From: a virus | Length of the DNA stretch: 64,000 nt | IMG/VR virus record: IMGVR_UViG_3300032116_000064 | Span: 37,538-101,537 of that record | Strand: one strand, 5' to 3' | In this document: positions 39,358 to 46,930 of the stretch, one piece after another | Position numbering within the stretch: the first letter of the stretch is position 1 | How the letters are laid out: the number at the start of each line of letters is the position of its first letter | Notes under the pieces: model-generated | Told to the model about the DNA's origin: nothing | The model's database searches: none | What the model saw: only the letters and a program-made list of their open reading frames with translations | Program-made: the position numbers and the translations under genes

Positions 39358-40089
39358 ATGGCTGAAATCAAATTTTATGGTAATTTCTTGTCTGCCGGTG
39401 GAGATAATTTAATTAGGCACGATTTAGGATCCGGTATAGGATTCTACGGGTTGGATTTTGGTGTTTCAGTTCCAGTAGGTTCCCAGCAGAGTACCACATG
39501 GATTACTAATGCTGATGGTACAAATTCGGGGCCAAGATTAAATAATACCGCTAAAGTCGCCAGTGGAGTCAATAATTCCAGCAAAGGTACAGTCAGCGTA
39601 AATAGTGCCACCCCTATAGATCTAGATAAATTATCTAATTACCTTTGCCCACTCAATGTAAGATTTACTCATAGCACACCTGTTCGTGTTCAAAATGGTA
39701 AATTAAGAATCTTTGCAAGGGATCATGGTATTGATAAGCCAGCAAGCGGAGTTACAACTTGGGTATACGAAGCCCGTAAGCCTTCTTCTGATCCTTCTAA
39801 GGCTAGCTTGGCTTTAAGGGGTGTTTCTGATTTTGTATGGAAAGAATTTTCTCCGGGTCCAGCTGGCAGTCCAGCTGCTCAGACTGATTTGGCACTTACA
39901 CCTTCTCCCGGCATGAGCGGATTAAATACTAGCACTACTGATAGCGATTCAGCCCTTGGGTATACTTCTCAAAGTGGTATTGCTCATCAATCTATGCAAC
40001 ACGATTGGTATATTGCTCTTAGTTCGGAACCAGAAGCAATTGGAAGCAAAACTAATTATGGACTATACTACACCGTAGAATACCTATGA
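39358..40089 (+). CDS. Small structural protein, probable abundant virion component
   Basis: A 243-residue Gly/Ser/Thr-rich, beta-rich protein with its own promoter-like motif and a GGGAGAA ribosome-binding site. That arrangement is shared with the tail tube gene and implies strong, separate expression. Regions such as AEIKFYGNFLSAGG, CPLNVRFTHSTPVRVQNGKL and the terminal NYGLYYTVEYL form alternating strands. The central Pro/Ser/Thr-rich stretch (about residues 140-205) is probably exposed. It may be a decoration or tail-tip protein. I do not recognise the family. Confidence 0.5.
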   Translation: MAEIKFYGNFLSAGGDNLIRHDLGSGIGFYGLDFGVSVPVGSQQSTTWITNADGTNSGPRLNNTAKVASGVNNSSKGTVSVNSATPIDLDKLSNYLCPLNVRFTHSTPVRVQNGKLRIFARDHGIDKPASGVTTWVYEARKPSSDPSKASLALRGVSDFVWKEFSPGPAGSPAAQTDLALTPSPGMSGLNTSTTDSDSALGYTSQSGIAHQSMQHDWYIALSSEPEAIGSKTNYGLYYTVEYL

Positions 40090-40181
40090 AAGATCCAATA
40101 AATAAATTCCTGTTTTTTATAAGCTCATTAGGAATGCTATTGGGATCTTTTATAACTTGGTTTTTCTTATATATGAAATAA
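40086..40181 (+). CDS. 31-residue single-pass membrane protein
   Basis: Starts within the stop codon of the 243-residue protein (ATGA overlap) and encodes 31 residues ending in TAA. After a short charged N-terminus (MKDPINK) come about 21 hydrophobic residues (FLFFISSLGMLLGSFITWFF) and a final LYMK. It is a typical small bitopic membrane peptide. Its place at the end of the late block, just before the hairpin, suggests a late membrane function such as lysis assistance, but nothing shows this directly. Confidence 0.55.
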   Translation: MKDPINKFLFFISSLGMLLGSFITWFFLYMK

Positions 40182-40182
40182 A

Positions 40183-40200
40183 GGGGCGGTTTCCCGCCCC
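40183..40200. terminator. Bidirectional hairpin between convergent blocks
   Basis: GGGGCGG at 40183-40189 pairs with CCGCCCC at 40194-40200 around a TTTC loop, a very GC-rich stem in an A/T-rich genome. On the minus strand it is followed by CTTTATTTC. On the plus strand the T content is weaker (CTTAAATTCTT). It lies exactly where the rightward late block and the leftward block end. Confidence 0.8.
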
Positions 40201-40209
40201 CTTAAATTC

Positions 40210-40494
40210 TTAGTAATTCCAGCACCTATGTCGATGTTGTATGACCGGCATAGGTGTTGTTGTATAGTAAGGATAGCCCCAATAAATTCTTTGATCAATA
40301 ATTGGTTGAGGATAAACTACCACTGGCACAGGAACAGTTACAAATACTTGTGGTGCTTGATATACCATAGTTTGTGTAATTATTACTGGCTGTTGAACAA
40401 TAATCTGTTGAGGTTGAGGAACTAAATAAATCTGATTAGCATATCCATCCTTGGATAATGCTATCAGCATAAATAGTACTGCTAAATATTTCAT
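40210..40494 (-). CDS. Small exported proline/valine/glutamine-rich protein
   Basis: A 94-residue protein with a likely signal peptide: MKYLAVLFMLIALSKDGYA, with probable cleavage after the AxA-like YAN region. The mature part is rich in Pro, Val, Gln and Tyr (QPQQIIVQQPVIIT, VPVPVVVYPQP) and ends in HRHRCWNY. The ATG at 40494 overlaps the stop of the zinc-ribbon gene (ATGA) and is preferred over an upstream in-frame start inside that gene. It is the last gene of the leftward block. A periplasmic or envelope role is likely, perhaps modifying the host surface or aiding lysis, but the function is unknown. Confidence 0.55.
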   Translation of the reverse strand: MKYLAVLFMLIALSKDGYANQIYLVPQPQQIIVQQPVIITQTMVYQAPQVFVTVPVPVVVYPQPIIDQRIYWGYPYYTTTPMPVIQHRHRCWNY

Positions 40495-40826
40495 TCGGGC
40501 TTCTCCGTCTTTGGATTCCATTTGACCCAACCGTTATCGGGTAGCCAGTTACCTTCGTTATCCTTACGCTTTGGGAATAACCCGCCACCCTTCTTGTGGA
40601 CACCAAATGATAGTCTAGCACCGCACTTCATACAACGAAGTTCGTAATACTGGTTATCATCAACGGTACGCACCACAAATCGAATATCATCAGATCCACA
40701 CTTACTGCATGTGGTTTCTTCAAATACTTCTTGAAATCTACTTAGTTCATTAAATAGATCCTTCTGTGATTCGCCCTCTATTTCTGCTTGTAGTCTGCCA
40801 TTCTTTGTTGTATATAGAATCTTCAT
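40491..40826 (-). CDS. Zinc-ribbon protein, conserved in phages
   Basis: A 111-residue protein with a four-cysteine zinc ribbon: C40-x2-C43 and C65-x2-C68 separated by beta strands (IRFVVRTVDDNQYYELR). The C-terminus has a basic GGGLFPKRKDNEGNWLPDNG stretch. From memory this is a recurring phage protein found beside single-strand annealing proteins. Here it overlaps the Rad52-like gene by four bases. A role in DNA or RNA binding during recombination is plausible but not shown. Confidence 0.65.
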   Translation of the reverse strand: MKILYTTKNGRLQAEIEGESQKDLFNELSRFQEVFEETTCSKCGSDDIRFVVRTVDDNQYYELRCMKCGARLSFGVHKKGGGLFPKRKDNEGNWLPDNGWVKWNPKTEKPE

Positions 40827-41578
40827 TTACGCCACTCCTGTTTATAGCCTATAATATCTTGTGGAATTGAACTCTTATCACGCTGATAATCGTTTAGTGA
40901 ATCAATGATCTCACTAGCGATCTTTTTAGAAACCTTTTTTCCGCTATCCACATTAAAACGTGCGAATAGCTTCTCTCCATCGATATTGAGTTGCTTACAC
41001 TTTACATCAATAAAGTTGTATTGTGCATCACTCATTCTACTCTGATCGTCATACTCTCCTTCGCTTGCTGCTTTATTGTTAGATATTTCTCTAACAATCT
41101 TGGCAGTATCCTTCTTGGTTAATTCTTCTGCGGCAACACCCTTGATTTTAAGAGCCTTACGCAATGCTCTGGCTTCTGCTCTTGTGCTAGCAATAGCAAC
41201 GGCATAAGCACAAAAGTTATCGTCTGTATTACCTTCCCATGAATCTGCAACTTCTGCATATCTAACACCATTAGCAAACTCTACGCTAAATATAACCGTA
41301 GCTCTGCCGTGATGATCATCACGCTGTACTGGAAAGACCTGCGTTGGTCCGCTATAAACAATCTGCCCCAGTATAAGCTCTGCTACACGCCTAAGACCAG
41401 CTACTAGAGGGTGGCCGTCTACAAGTTCCGATGGATGAAACAGTGTCATCGCATAATCGTGCCATTCTGGTGAAAGCATCGATGGTGCATCTGTCACAAC
41501 AATGTCCTTTACTGAGGTATTTGTATTACTAGGTGTAGCGAGTTCTACTTCTTCAAAAATTGCTGCTATATCACTCAT
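40823..41578 (-). CDS. Rad52-like single-strand annealing protein
   Basis: A 251-residue protein whose core (residues about 45-145) resembles the Rad52/22 annealing fold. It has a helix LVAGLRRVAELILG, then beta strands ATVIFSVEFANGVRYAEVA, then the characteristic helix STRAEARALRKAL at 131-143. Such proteins coat single-stranded DNA and promote annealing in phage recombination. The C-terminal 70 residues form a separate helical unit (MSDAQYNFIDVKCKQLNIDG), perhaps an SSB- or partner-binding tail. SSB is encoded upstream in the same block. The neighbouring genes overlap by four bases on both sides. Confidence 0.7.
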   Translation of the reverse strand: MSDIAAIFEEVELATPSNTNTSVKDIVVTDAPSMLSPEWHDYAMTLFHPSELVDGHPLVAGLRRVAELILGQIVYSGPTQVFPVQRDDHHGRATVIFSVEFANGVRYAEVADSWEGNTDDNFCAYAVAIASTRAEARALRKALKIKGVAAEELTKKDTAKIVREISNNKAASEGEYDDQSRMSDAQYNFIDVKCKQLNIDGEKLFARFNVDSGKKVSKKIASEIIDSLNDYQRDKSSIPQDIIGYKQEWRK

Positions 41579-42342
41579 ATTTCAATCTCTATGTACCTTT
41601 CTGATTTTGGGGGGAACGACCCTTTTATTGTATCCAAGCATTTCAAAATGTCAAGTCTCAACTTTTCTTTATCGGCTAAACACACTGAGTCAGATAAGTT
41701 TTTTATTCTGATTATGACCATTCCCTTACTCAATATTAAACCACTTTTTTGTGTGTCAGCTTTGATTTGCTTTTGCAGTTTTTCTTCTCCCCAAATGGGC
41801 AAGAAGTGAGAAGGTCCGTCTACCTCTATTATAGTCTTGATGGACGGGATGTACATATCCAGTTCCATGTCTTGGTTTTGAATGAGTTGCTTCTTATGAT
41901 ATTGAACAGCGTAGCCACCTTTGGTAATTTCTTCATATAAAAATTTTTCTAGCTTAGAGCCTTCTTTACCAGCCGCCTGTATACTCTTAATAGCAGCACT
42001 CATCATCTTATCCTTCTCTACATCTGATAGAGATTCCCATCTCTTTTTTGACTGATCTACTCTTGACTTATACATCTCATCCGACATATCATCCCAATAC
42101 TTTTTAAGACCAGAACTAATCTTTAACTTTTCCTCTTTAGTTCTAACCTTACCACTAGTAGGATGAACAGCAGTTCCGCTTTCTATAGCATTCTTCTGAG
42201 CTTCGCTTTTGGTTTTTAGATTAATACCACTTTTTAAAAGAATACGTCTTATGCGATTGGGGTAAGTATTCAACTCTTCCGCAATTTCATAAGTACTCTT
42301 ATGTTGTTTGGTATACATTGTTATTATTTGATTTGTATTCAT
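41575..42342 (-). CDS. Homing-type endonuclease: HTH + NUMOD3-like + Vsr-like nuclease
   Basis: A 255-residue protein. ATG 42342 is chosen for its AAGGTG site. Three parts are visible. A helix-turn-helix (residues 10-40, STYEIAEELNTYPNRIRRIL) comes first. A NUMOD3-like DNA-binding repeat region follows (residues about 60-115, SGKVRTKEEKLKISSGLKKY). Last is a PD-(D/E)XK/Vsr-like nuclease (about 130-230) with ELDMYIP at 160-166 and IIEVDGPSHF at 171-180, giving D162, E173 and D175 as likely metal ligands. This architecture is typical of free-standing phage homing endonucleases. The gene overlaps the previous one by 44 bases, which suggests insertion. It may cut a related phage lacking it. Confidence 0.65.
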   Translation of the reverse strand: MNTNQIITMYTKQHKSTYEIAEELNTYPNRIRRILLKSGINLKTKSEAQKNAIESGTAVHPTSGKVRTKEEKLKISSGLKKYWDDMSDEMYKSRVDQSKKRWESLSDVEKDKMMSAAIKSIQAAGKEGSKLEKFLYEEITKGGYAVQYHKKQLIQNQDMELDMYIPSIKTIIEVDGPSHFLPIWGEEKLQKQIKADTQKSGLILSKGMVIIRIKNLSDSVCLADKEKLRLDILKCLDTIKGSFPPKSERYIEIEI

Positions 42343-42784
42343 CTTCACACCTTGATAGTAGATCTGTGATATTATTAAAATTTTCTGATATTCCAATTGC
42401 CTTCTTGCCAGTTAATCTATAAATTTCTTTAGCATCTTTTTCTGACTTGCATATGATTTTGACATTTTTTGTTAACATAACTAAATGTAATGTATTTTTT
42501 GTTTTTTCCCATCCGTGATAATAAAATATGTTAATATTATTTACAACCCTTAGAGAAGTAGCCAAAGCATCTAATGAAGTTACTATTAAATTTCCATTAA
42601 AGCTCCATAAGTCTGTAGAATTAAACATACCGCATGGGGTATGATGTGGGTTAAAATCTATATTATCATAAAAAATGCTGATATCATAGATATCCTTAGA
42701 GTTTAAATTTTTATTTACAAAAGAGCCAACGTGCATCAATTGCTCTTGGTCTGAAAAGTTACATAGATATATTCCTAAATTCAT
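42299..42784 (-). CDS. Glycosyltransferase-cluster protein, possible GT-B-like
   Basis: A 161-residue protein. ATG 42784 overlaps the upstream stop (ATGA) and lies nine bases after GGAGA, so it is preferred over the ATG at 42793. Alternating beta strands and helices (NLIVTSLDALATSLRVV, NINIFYYHGWEKTKN, LHLVMLTKNVKIICKSEK, KKAIGISENFNNI) resemble half of a Rossmann-type glycosyltransferase. There is no complete nucleotide-sugar site. It may be a truncated GT-B protein or an accessory subunit. It is the last member of the glycosylation cassette. Confidence 0.45.
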   Translation of the reverse strand: MNLGIYLCNFSDQEQLMHVGSFVNKNLNSKDIYDISIFYDNIDFNPHHTPCGMFNSTDLWSFNGNLIVTSLDALATSLRVVNNINIFYYHGWEKTKNTLHLVMLTKNVKIICKSEKDAKEIYRLTGKKAIGISENFNNITDLLSRCEDEYKSNNNNVYQTT

Positions 42785-43521
42785 TGGTCCCATTCTCCAA
42801 TCATGTTTGAAAAGAAGTTATTGCCAAGATAATAATGTCTATCAAATCCAGCCGATCCCAAAAATGGATTTAAAGTAGACCCTATGTCTAGATAAGTGTG
42901 ATCGCCGCATAATTCAGTAAATTTATGACATAATATATTGCCAAATGGTCCACAGCAAAACAAAAAGAGCATATTTTTTTCTGGCATTGCAGATAGAAGC
43001 ATCTTAGAATTATCTACCCAATCCCAATTGTATTCCCAAGCATTGTTTTTAAGAGGAACCACCATATAAGGTACAAATGGTAACTTATCTATTTTTCCAG
43101 CCTCATTACAGAATAATACTATATTTCTATTCTTATACAAAGGTAATATGTTATTGATATAGTACTGATAGTTTGAATTTACCCATATATCTGCCCATGT
43201 TAAGTGTTCTTCATCTTGCTTACATATCTGTTTCATAAATCTATGAGTTTGTAATCCAAAAACTTTGGTACAAGTAATTCCAATAAAATATCTTGGATTC
43301 TTATATTGAAACGCACTAATTAGAGCCTGTCTTTTTATTTGATCCTTTTCACTACTTGGATCAAACCAAAATTCTTTGTTATCTATTTGCTGATTACATA
43401 TAACAGACCATTCGCCATCACAAAATTTAGAAAAGCTAATATTTTCTTTATTTTTCAGTGCATGTTCCAAAATCTTAATATCTGAGAGAAAGTCTTTATT
43501 TGGCGGTGTAGTAAACTTCAT
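42781..43521 (-). CDS. GT-D-type (DUF1792) glycosyltransferase
   Basis: A 246-residue protein with SFSKFCDGEWSVI at residues 29-41. The DGE triad corresponds to the DXE metal/nucleotide-sugar motif of the GT-D fold (DUF1792), first described for streptococcal adhesin glycosylation. Near the C-terminus, LFCCGPFGNILCHKF and YLDIGSTLNPF match the conserved G-P and D-I-G elements of that family. The family usually acts on glycan chains of surface proteins, transferring a further sugar. It is embedded in overlapping glycosyltransferase genes, with ATGA overlaps on each side. Confidence 0.65.
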   Translation of the reverse strand: MKFTTPPNKDFLSDIKILEHALKNKENISFSKFCDGEWSVICNQQIDNKEFWFDPSSEKDQIKRQALISAFQYKNPRYFIGITCTKVFGLQTHRFMKQICKQDEEHLTWADIWVNSNYQYYINNILPLYKNRNIVLFCNEAGKIDKLPFVPYMVVPLKNNAWEYNWDWVDNSKMLLSAMPEKNMLFLFCCGPFGNILCHKFTELCGDHTYLDIGSTLNPFLGSAGFDRHYYLGNNFFSNMIGEWDQ

Positions 43522-44267
43522 TCTGTCCTCAATGGTTTGAATCCATTACTTAATATGAAATTCCAATAATCATTCATCCCTTGATTTGCAACACTATTCC
43601 ACGATATGGCTACAGCATCTTCTCCATATTTCTTGCCAGTATCTGGCTGAGATCCCCATAATGAAGTATCGTTTTGTGGGTGTGGAGGGACATATGTTTT
43701 TAGATTAAAATGTTTTTGTGCAACATATGACAAATGCATGTCTTCACCATAATTCATAGGTAAAGCATGAGGAGCTTCTGCCCAAAAAGCTCTTAATACA
43801 TCTCTGTCAAAAAACCAGCAGTGGCACCCTATGTCTACTTGAACTGTTTTTTCATTAGGATTACACCAGCCAAATGCTGTATAGCTGTCTGGACCCGGAT
43901 ATTGGTTCAATTTATTAGGGTTAGCAATTACGCCCCTAGTAGTCAATATACCATTATTTTCCTTAATGGTTGATATGCAATTTTCTAACCATCTTAATCC
44001 GGGTATAGTGTCATCATCTATTATGCACACATAATCACTTCTAGCCATCATGGCTATTGCAAATCTTCCCCAAACTCCATAATTTTCTGTTGACCGAATA
44101 TATTTGCATCTAGATGTTACACTTGGTGGAAATTCAATCTTTTTATCAGAATCATTTTGCCAAAAAATAATCTCTGATGGTTTATATGTTTGATTTATAA
44201 TAGCATTATATTGTTGCTGTGCAGAGTATGGTCTTTTGAAACCACTCAATATTACTGTAACACTCAT
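43518..44267 (-). CDS. GT-A family (GT2-like) glycosyltransferase
   Basis: A 249-residue protein of the GT-A superfamily. The N-terminus VTVILSGFKRPYSAQQQYNA is the nucleotide-binding strand and helix. SDYVCIIDDDTIPG at 78-90 contains the DXD metal-binding motif (D84-D86). Near residue 163 is NYGEDMHLSYVAQKHF, with the acidic ED typical of the catalytic base region. It transfers a sugar from an activated nucleotide donor. The acceptor is unknown; the context suggests cooperation with neighbouring GTs on one glycan. Overlaps both neighbours by four bases. Confidence 0.8.
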   Translation of the reverse strand: MSVTVILSGFKRPYSAQQQYNAIINQTYKPSEIIFWQNDSDKKIEFPPSVTSRCKYIRSTENYGVWGRFAIAMMARSDYVCIIDDDTIPGLRWLENCISTIKENNGILTTRGVIANPNKLNQYPGPDSYTAFGWCNPNEKTVQVDIGCHCWFFDRDVLRAFWAEAPHALPMNYGEDMHLSYVAQKHFNLKTYVPPHPQNDTSLWGSQPDTGKKYGEDAVAISWNSVANQGMNDYWNFILSNGFKPLRTE

Positions 44268-45070
44268 AGTTTTGAAATTTCACTTTCTAGTTTCTCTATT
44301 ATATCTTTACAATTCAGCTGTGACAACAAAGATTTGACTCTATGCAAACAAGTGTGTTTATTTTTTACTGATGACAATAGTTTTCCACCTTTAAAAATAC
44401 TATTGATTTGTTCCAAGTCATTGGATTCTTTTGTATCAAAAATAACTTTTGTGCCACTATATATCGCATTGAATGCTGTTTGAGATCCAATATATGATGG
44501 ATCTTTGAATACTATTTCGTCATAGTTAGAAAACAATGTTGTTAGTATATTAATAGGAAAAATAAAATCTACATAATTAGATAACTCTGGTAAACTTGAA
44601 GTATAATGATAACTACCATCTATCTCAGATATATCGTCTTGTGAGTTTACAAAAATGAGTTTATTTATCTTGTAGTCGCCTCTCCCATTATTGAGAAAGA
44701 TATCTGCTGATTGAAGAATTTTTACATATTTTCCATTGGTTAGTTGTATATCTTCTTTTCCAAAAAATATGGCTGTTATACCTGTTTTTTCAAGAGAAGA
44801 GGACAACTGATTCAAATCTTCCAGCTTAATATTATCAGTGTTGATCATTAATGTGATCTTTTTGTTGTTAACTATATAATGTAGCATATCTTTTGATATG
44901 TGGCTGACATGTGTAATTATCACATCTGGTAAAAATGCATCACATTCATCATATATACTTGACTGTGGGTTGAAAATTTTAGACTGAACACCAATCAGTG
45001 AAAAAGCGGCGTTAAAATAAAACGGTTCGGTATTCCAAGGAGAACTATAATTAGATATTAAAAATTTCAT
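44264..45070 (-). CDS. Putative GT-B-like protein of glycosylation cassette
   Basis: A 268-residue protein with a good AAAGGAC site before its ATG. N-terminal strand MKFLISNYSSPWNTEPFYFN and DVIITHVSH resemble the start of GT-B transferases. A second alternating segment (KLIFVNSQDDISEI) follows, then FKDPSYIGSQTAFNAIYSGT and KVIFDTKESN, which looks like the donor-site region in which a target residue is chosen by position. No canonical EX7E motif is present. It is probably a divergent glycosyltransferase or an accessory. The DNA here is visibly more A/T-rich than the replication genes. Confidence 0.45.
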   Translation of the reverse strand: MKFLISNYSSPWNTEPFYFNAAFSLIGVQSKIFNPQSSIYDECDAFLPDVIITHVSHISKDMLHYIVNNKKITLMINTDNIKLEDLNQLSSSLEKTGITAIFFGKEDIQLTNGKYVKILQSADIFLNNGRGDYKINKLIFVNSQDDISEIDGSYHYTSSLPELSNYVDFIFPINILTTLFSNYDEIVFKDPSYIGSQTAFNAIYSGTKVIFDTKESNDLEQINSIFKGGKLLSSVKNKHTCLHRVKSLLSQLNCKDIIEKLESEISKL

Positions 45071-45815
45071 GATTGTCCTTTATGCTGTGATAAGTTTTCA
45101 CATTGTTAATTTTATATACTGGTATTTTGTTATCTATACAATAAATTTGATAGCTATTTTTTATTAAGTCATTTAAAGCTTCAAAAACAAATCTTTTTTT
45201 GCTGTCTTGATGATTTAAAAACTTTCTAAATGTGTCTATAGAATCATATCCATTTAAATATAATACTTCAGACCATGTTTTATATGCACCAAAAGAAAAA
45301 TGTTCTGCAATATTTTCTTTGTTAACATTTATTCCAATTTCTAAATTTTCTGATGGATTTTGTTCTACTATGACACAATTTTTATTAGTATCTATCAAAG
45401 ACAAAGTTTTTTTGTTTATGAGCAGGCTACCATCAAAAATGAGAACTTTGCTGTTCAGAGTATTGTTGATAGCTAATCTTACGCCTTCGCATGAGTTACA
45501 TGATGAAAAAATTTGATTTTCAACTATGCGTATATTGATATTTTTATATTTTGATCTTATATGCTTAACTATTTTTTCGCTGTCAAATCCGGTACAAACA
45601 ATTATTTCATATTTATTGAAGCATTTTATTATACATTCTATTTGCGTATCTATCAGTAGTTTTTTGTTAATTTGTATCAGAGATGAAGGTCCATAAGACT
45701 TCATTCTATATCCCGGCAAATCACATAATATTACTACACTGATACTTGAACCTTCATTTTGTGAAGATATAATTTTTTTTGTAGATTTCTTTTTTTGTTG
45801 TTTTAATCTTGCCAT
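45051..45815 (-). CDS. Sugar-nucleotide nucleotidyltransferase-like protein
   Basis: A 254-residue protein starting at ATG 45815, one base after the upstream stop. After a basic N-terminus (KQQKKKSTKK), residues about 27-55 read ISVVILCDLPGYRMKSYGPS, then SLIQINKKLLI. This resembles the G-x-R-M and P-x-L-x-x-I-x-x-K signature of sugar nucleotidyltransferases. The usual lysine after the proline is replaced by serine. A metal-binding strand VLIFDGSLLI follows near residue 130, with a single Asp. It would activate a sugar phosphate for the neighbouring transferases, but the altered signature means it may be degenerate. Confidence 0.55.
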   Translation of the reverse strand: MARLKQQKKKSTKKIISSQNEGSSISVVILCDLPGYRMKSYGPSSLIQINKKLLIDTQIECIIKCFNKYEIIVCTGFDSEKIVKHIRSKYKNINIRIVENQIFSSCNSCEGVRLAINNTLNSKVLIFDGSLLINKKTLSLIDTNKNCVIVEQNPSENLEIGINVNKENIAEHFSFGAYKTWSEVLYLNGYDSIDTFRKFLNHQDSKKRFVFEALNDLIKNSYQIYCIDNKIPVYKINNVKTYHSIKDNHEIFNI

Positions 45816-45816
45816 T

Positions 45817-46542
45817 TTACAGCTCAATATATAAGCCCTCTTCTCTAGTTTGTTTTTCCATATTTAAATATTCATTATCATAATCTAAGTATAAATTTGG
45901 AAATAGTGTTCTGCATATCAAACTTAAAATAGCTGTTTGGTTGTTTCTTTTAAAGATAATAGCTTTCCTCATATCTTCAGTTATATATTCATTGATTTTA
46001 TATAGAAATTTTTCTATGTCTAGATAATTGCTTTCATCAAGTAAAACATGAAACATACTAGAACTTTTCATAACATTCAAGTAAATATATTCTTTTTTAT
46101 CAAAATACATAGATACTGTAATAGATGGATGATTATAGAAAAGATTTTTTAATTGATTTTTTGTTTCAAGAGATGATTTATAGGAATAAAATAATTTAAT
46201 TTGAATCTTAGAGTGTAATGTTGAAAGTAGGGCATTAATATATTCATACATTTCTATGTCAATGTTATCGCAGTTAATTAATAAGTCAAAGGTTACTTGT
46301 GATTCATTTTTAGCCTTTTCAATATCTGCAATTCCTTCATTCCACTCTTTAGTTCTATATAAAGTACATAGTCTCTTTATTACAAAAAACTCTTTGTCAT
46401 TATCATAGGCTTCTATTATATCATCTTTAAATTTGATAATTCTATTATCTTTACATCCAGTTTGAGTAATGCCATCATAAATTGCAAACGTACAATCTTT
46501 ACAACTAGTATTACTAATTTTTTCTTGTGGCGTGTAGTTCAT
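45817..46542 (-). CDS. Cys4-motif protein with divergent GT-A-like domain
   Basis: A 241-residue protein. The N-terminal 70 residues contain C14-x2-C17, C29 and a cysteine near residue 59 (CKDCTFAIYDGITQTGCKDN, then FFVIKRLCTLYR). From memory this four-cysteine module precedes GT2 domains in phage glycosyltransferase clusters. The remaining residues have the alternating strands of a GT-A fold (VTFDLLINCDNIDIEMYEYI, MFHVLLDESNYL) but no clear DXD. It is likely a degenerate or unusual transferase. Overlaps the upstream methyltransferase-like gene by 29 bases. Confidence 0.45.
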   Translation of the reverse strand: MNYTPQEKISNTSCKDCTFAIYDGITQTGCKDNRIIKFKDDIIEAYDNDKEFFVIKRLCTLYRTKEWNEGIADIEKAKNESQVTFDLLINCDNIDIEMYEYINALLSTLHSKIQIKLFYSYKSSLETKNQLKNLFYNHPSITVSMYFDKKEYIYLNVMKSSSMFHVLLDESNYLDIEKFLYKINEYITEDMRKAIIFKRNNQTAILSLICRTLFPNLYLDYDNEYLNMEKQTREEGLYIEL

Positions 46543-46930
46543 ACGTTGATCCCTTAAATAATAATTTATCCGTTTTGATGCCTAGAGAGGTTAGTTTATC
46601 TGATAGTTCTTTGCAATCATAGATGGCCTTGCGATTATATATAACTTCATTCATTACTGCACAATCTAAAACTCTATTGACACAATCTACTGACAAACAA
46701 TTTATGTCTACGCCTGTTATTACTAACGTACCGTTTAGCCTTAACAATTGTCTAATTTTATTCAAGAAAGCATCGATATTTTTATATGAAATTAGTTCTA
46801 TAGTATTGATCATTAAAATAGAAGAAATTGAATTATCTGGAACGTCTATATTTAGATTATCGTCTTCTATAAGTACTGGATTATAACCATCTATACAATC
46901 TGATATATCTTTAATAATCTGTATTTTCAT
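46514..46930 (-). CDS. Partial SAM-methyltransferase-like protein
   Basis: A 138-residue protein resembling the second half of a class I methyltransferase. DNSISSILMINTIELISY is the strand-4/loop region, IDAFLNKIRQLLRLNGTLV is the following helix and strand, and LVITGVD ends it. The N-terminal glycine-rich SAM-binding motif is missing, so it is either truncated or a binding-only domain. The ATG overlaps the stop of the upstream glycosyltransferase (ATGA). It may methylate a sugar or, being incomplete, be inactive. Confidence 0.5.
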   Translation of the reverse strand: MKIQIIKDISDCIDGYNPVLIEDDNLNIDVPDNSISSILMINTIELISYKNIDAFLNKIRQLLRLNGTLVITGVDINCLSVDCVNRVLDCAVMNEVIYNRKAIYDCKELSDKLTSLGIKTDKLLFKGSTYELHATRKN

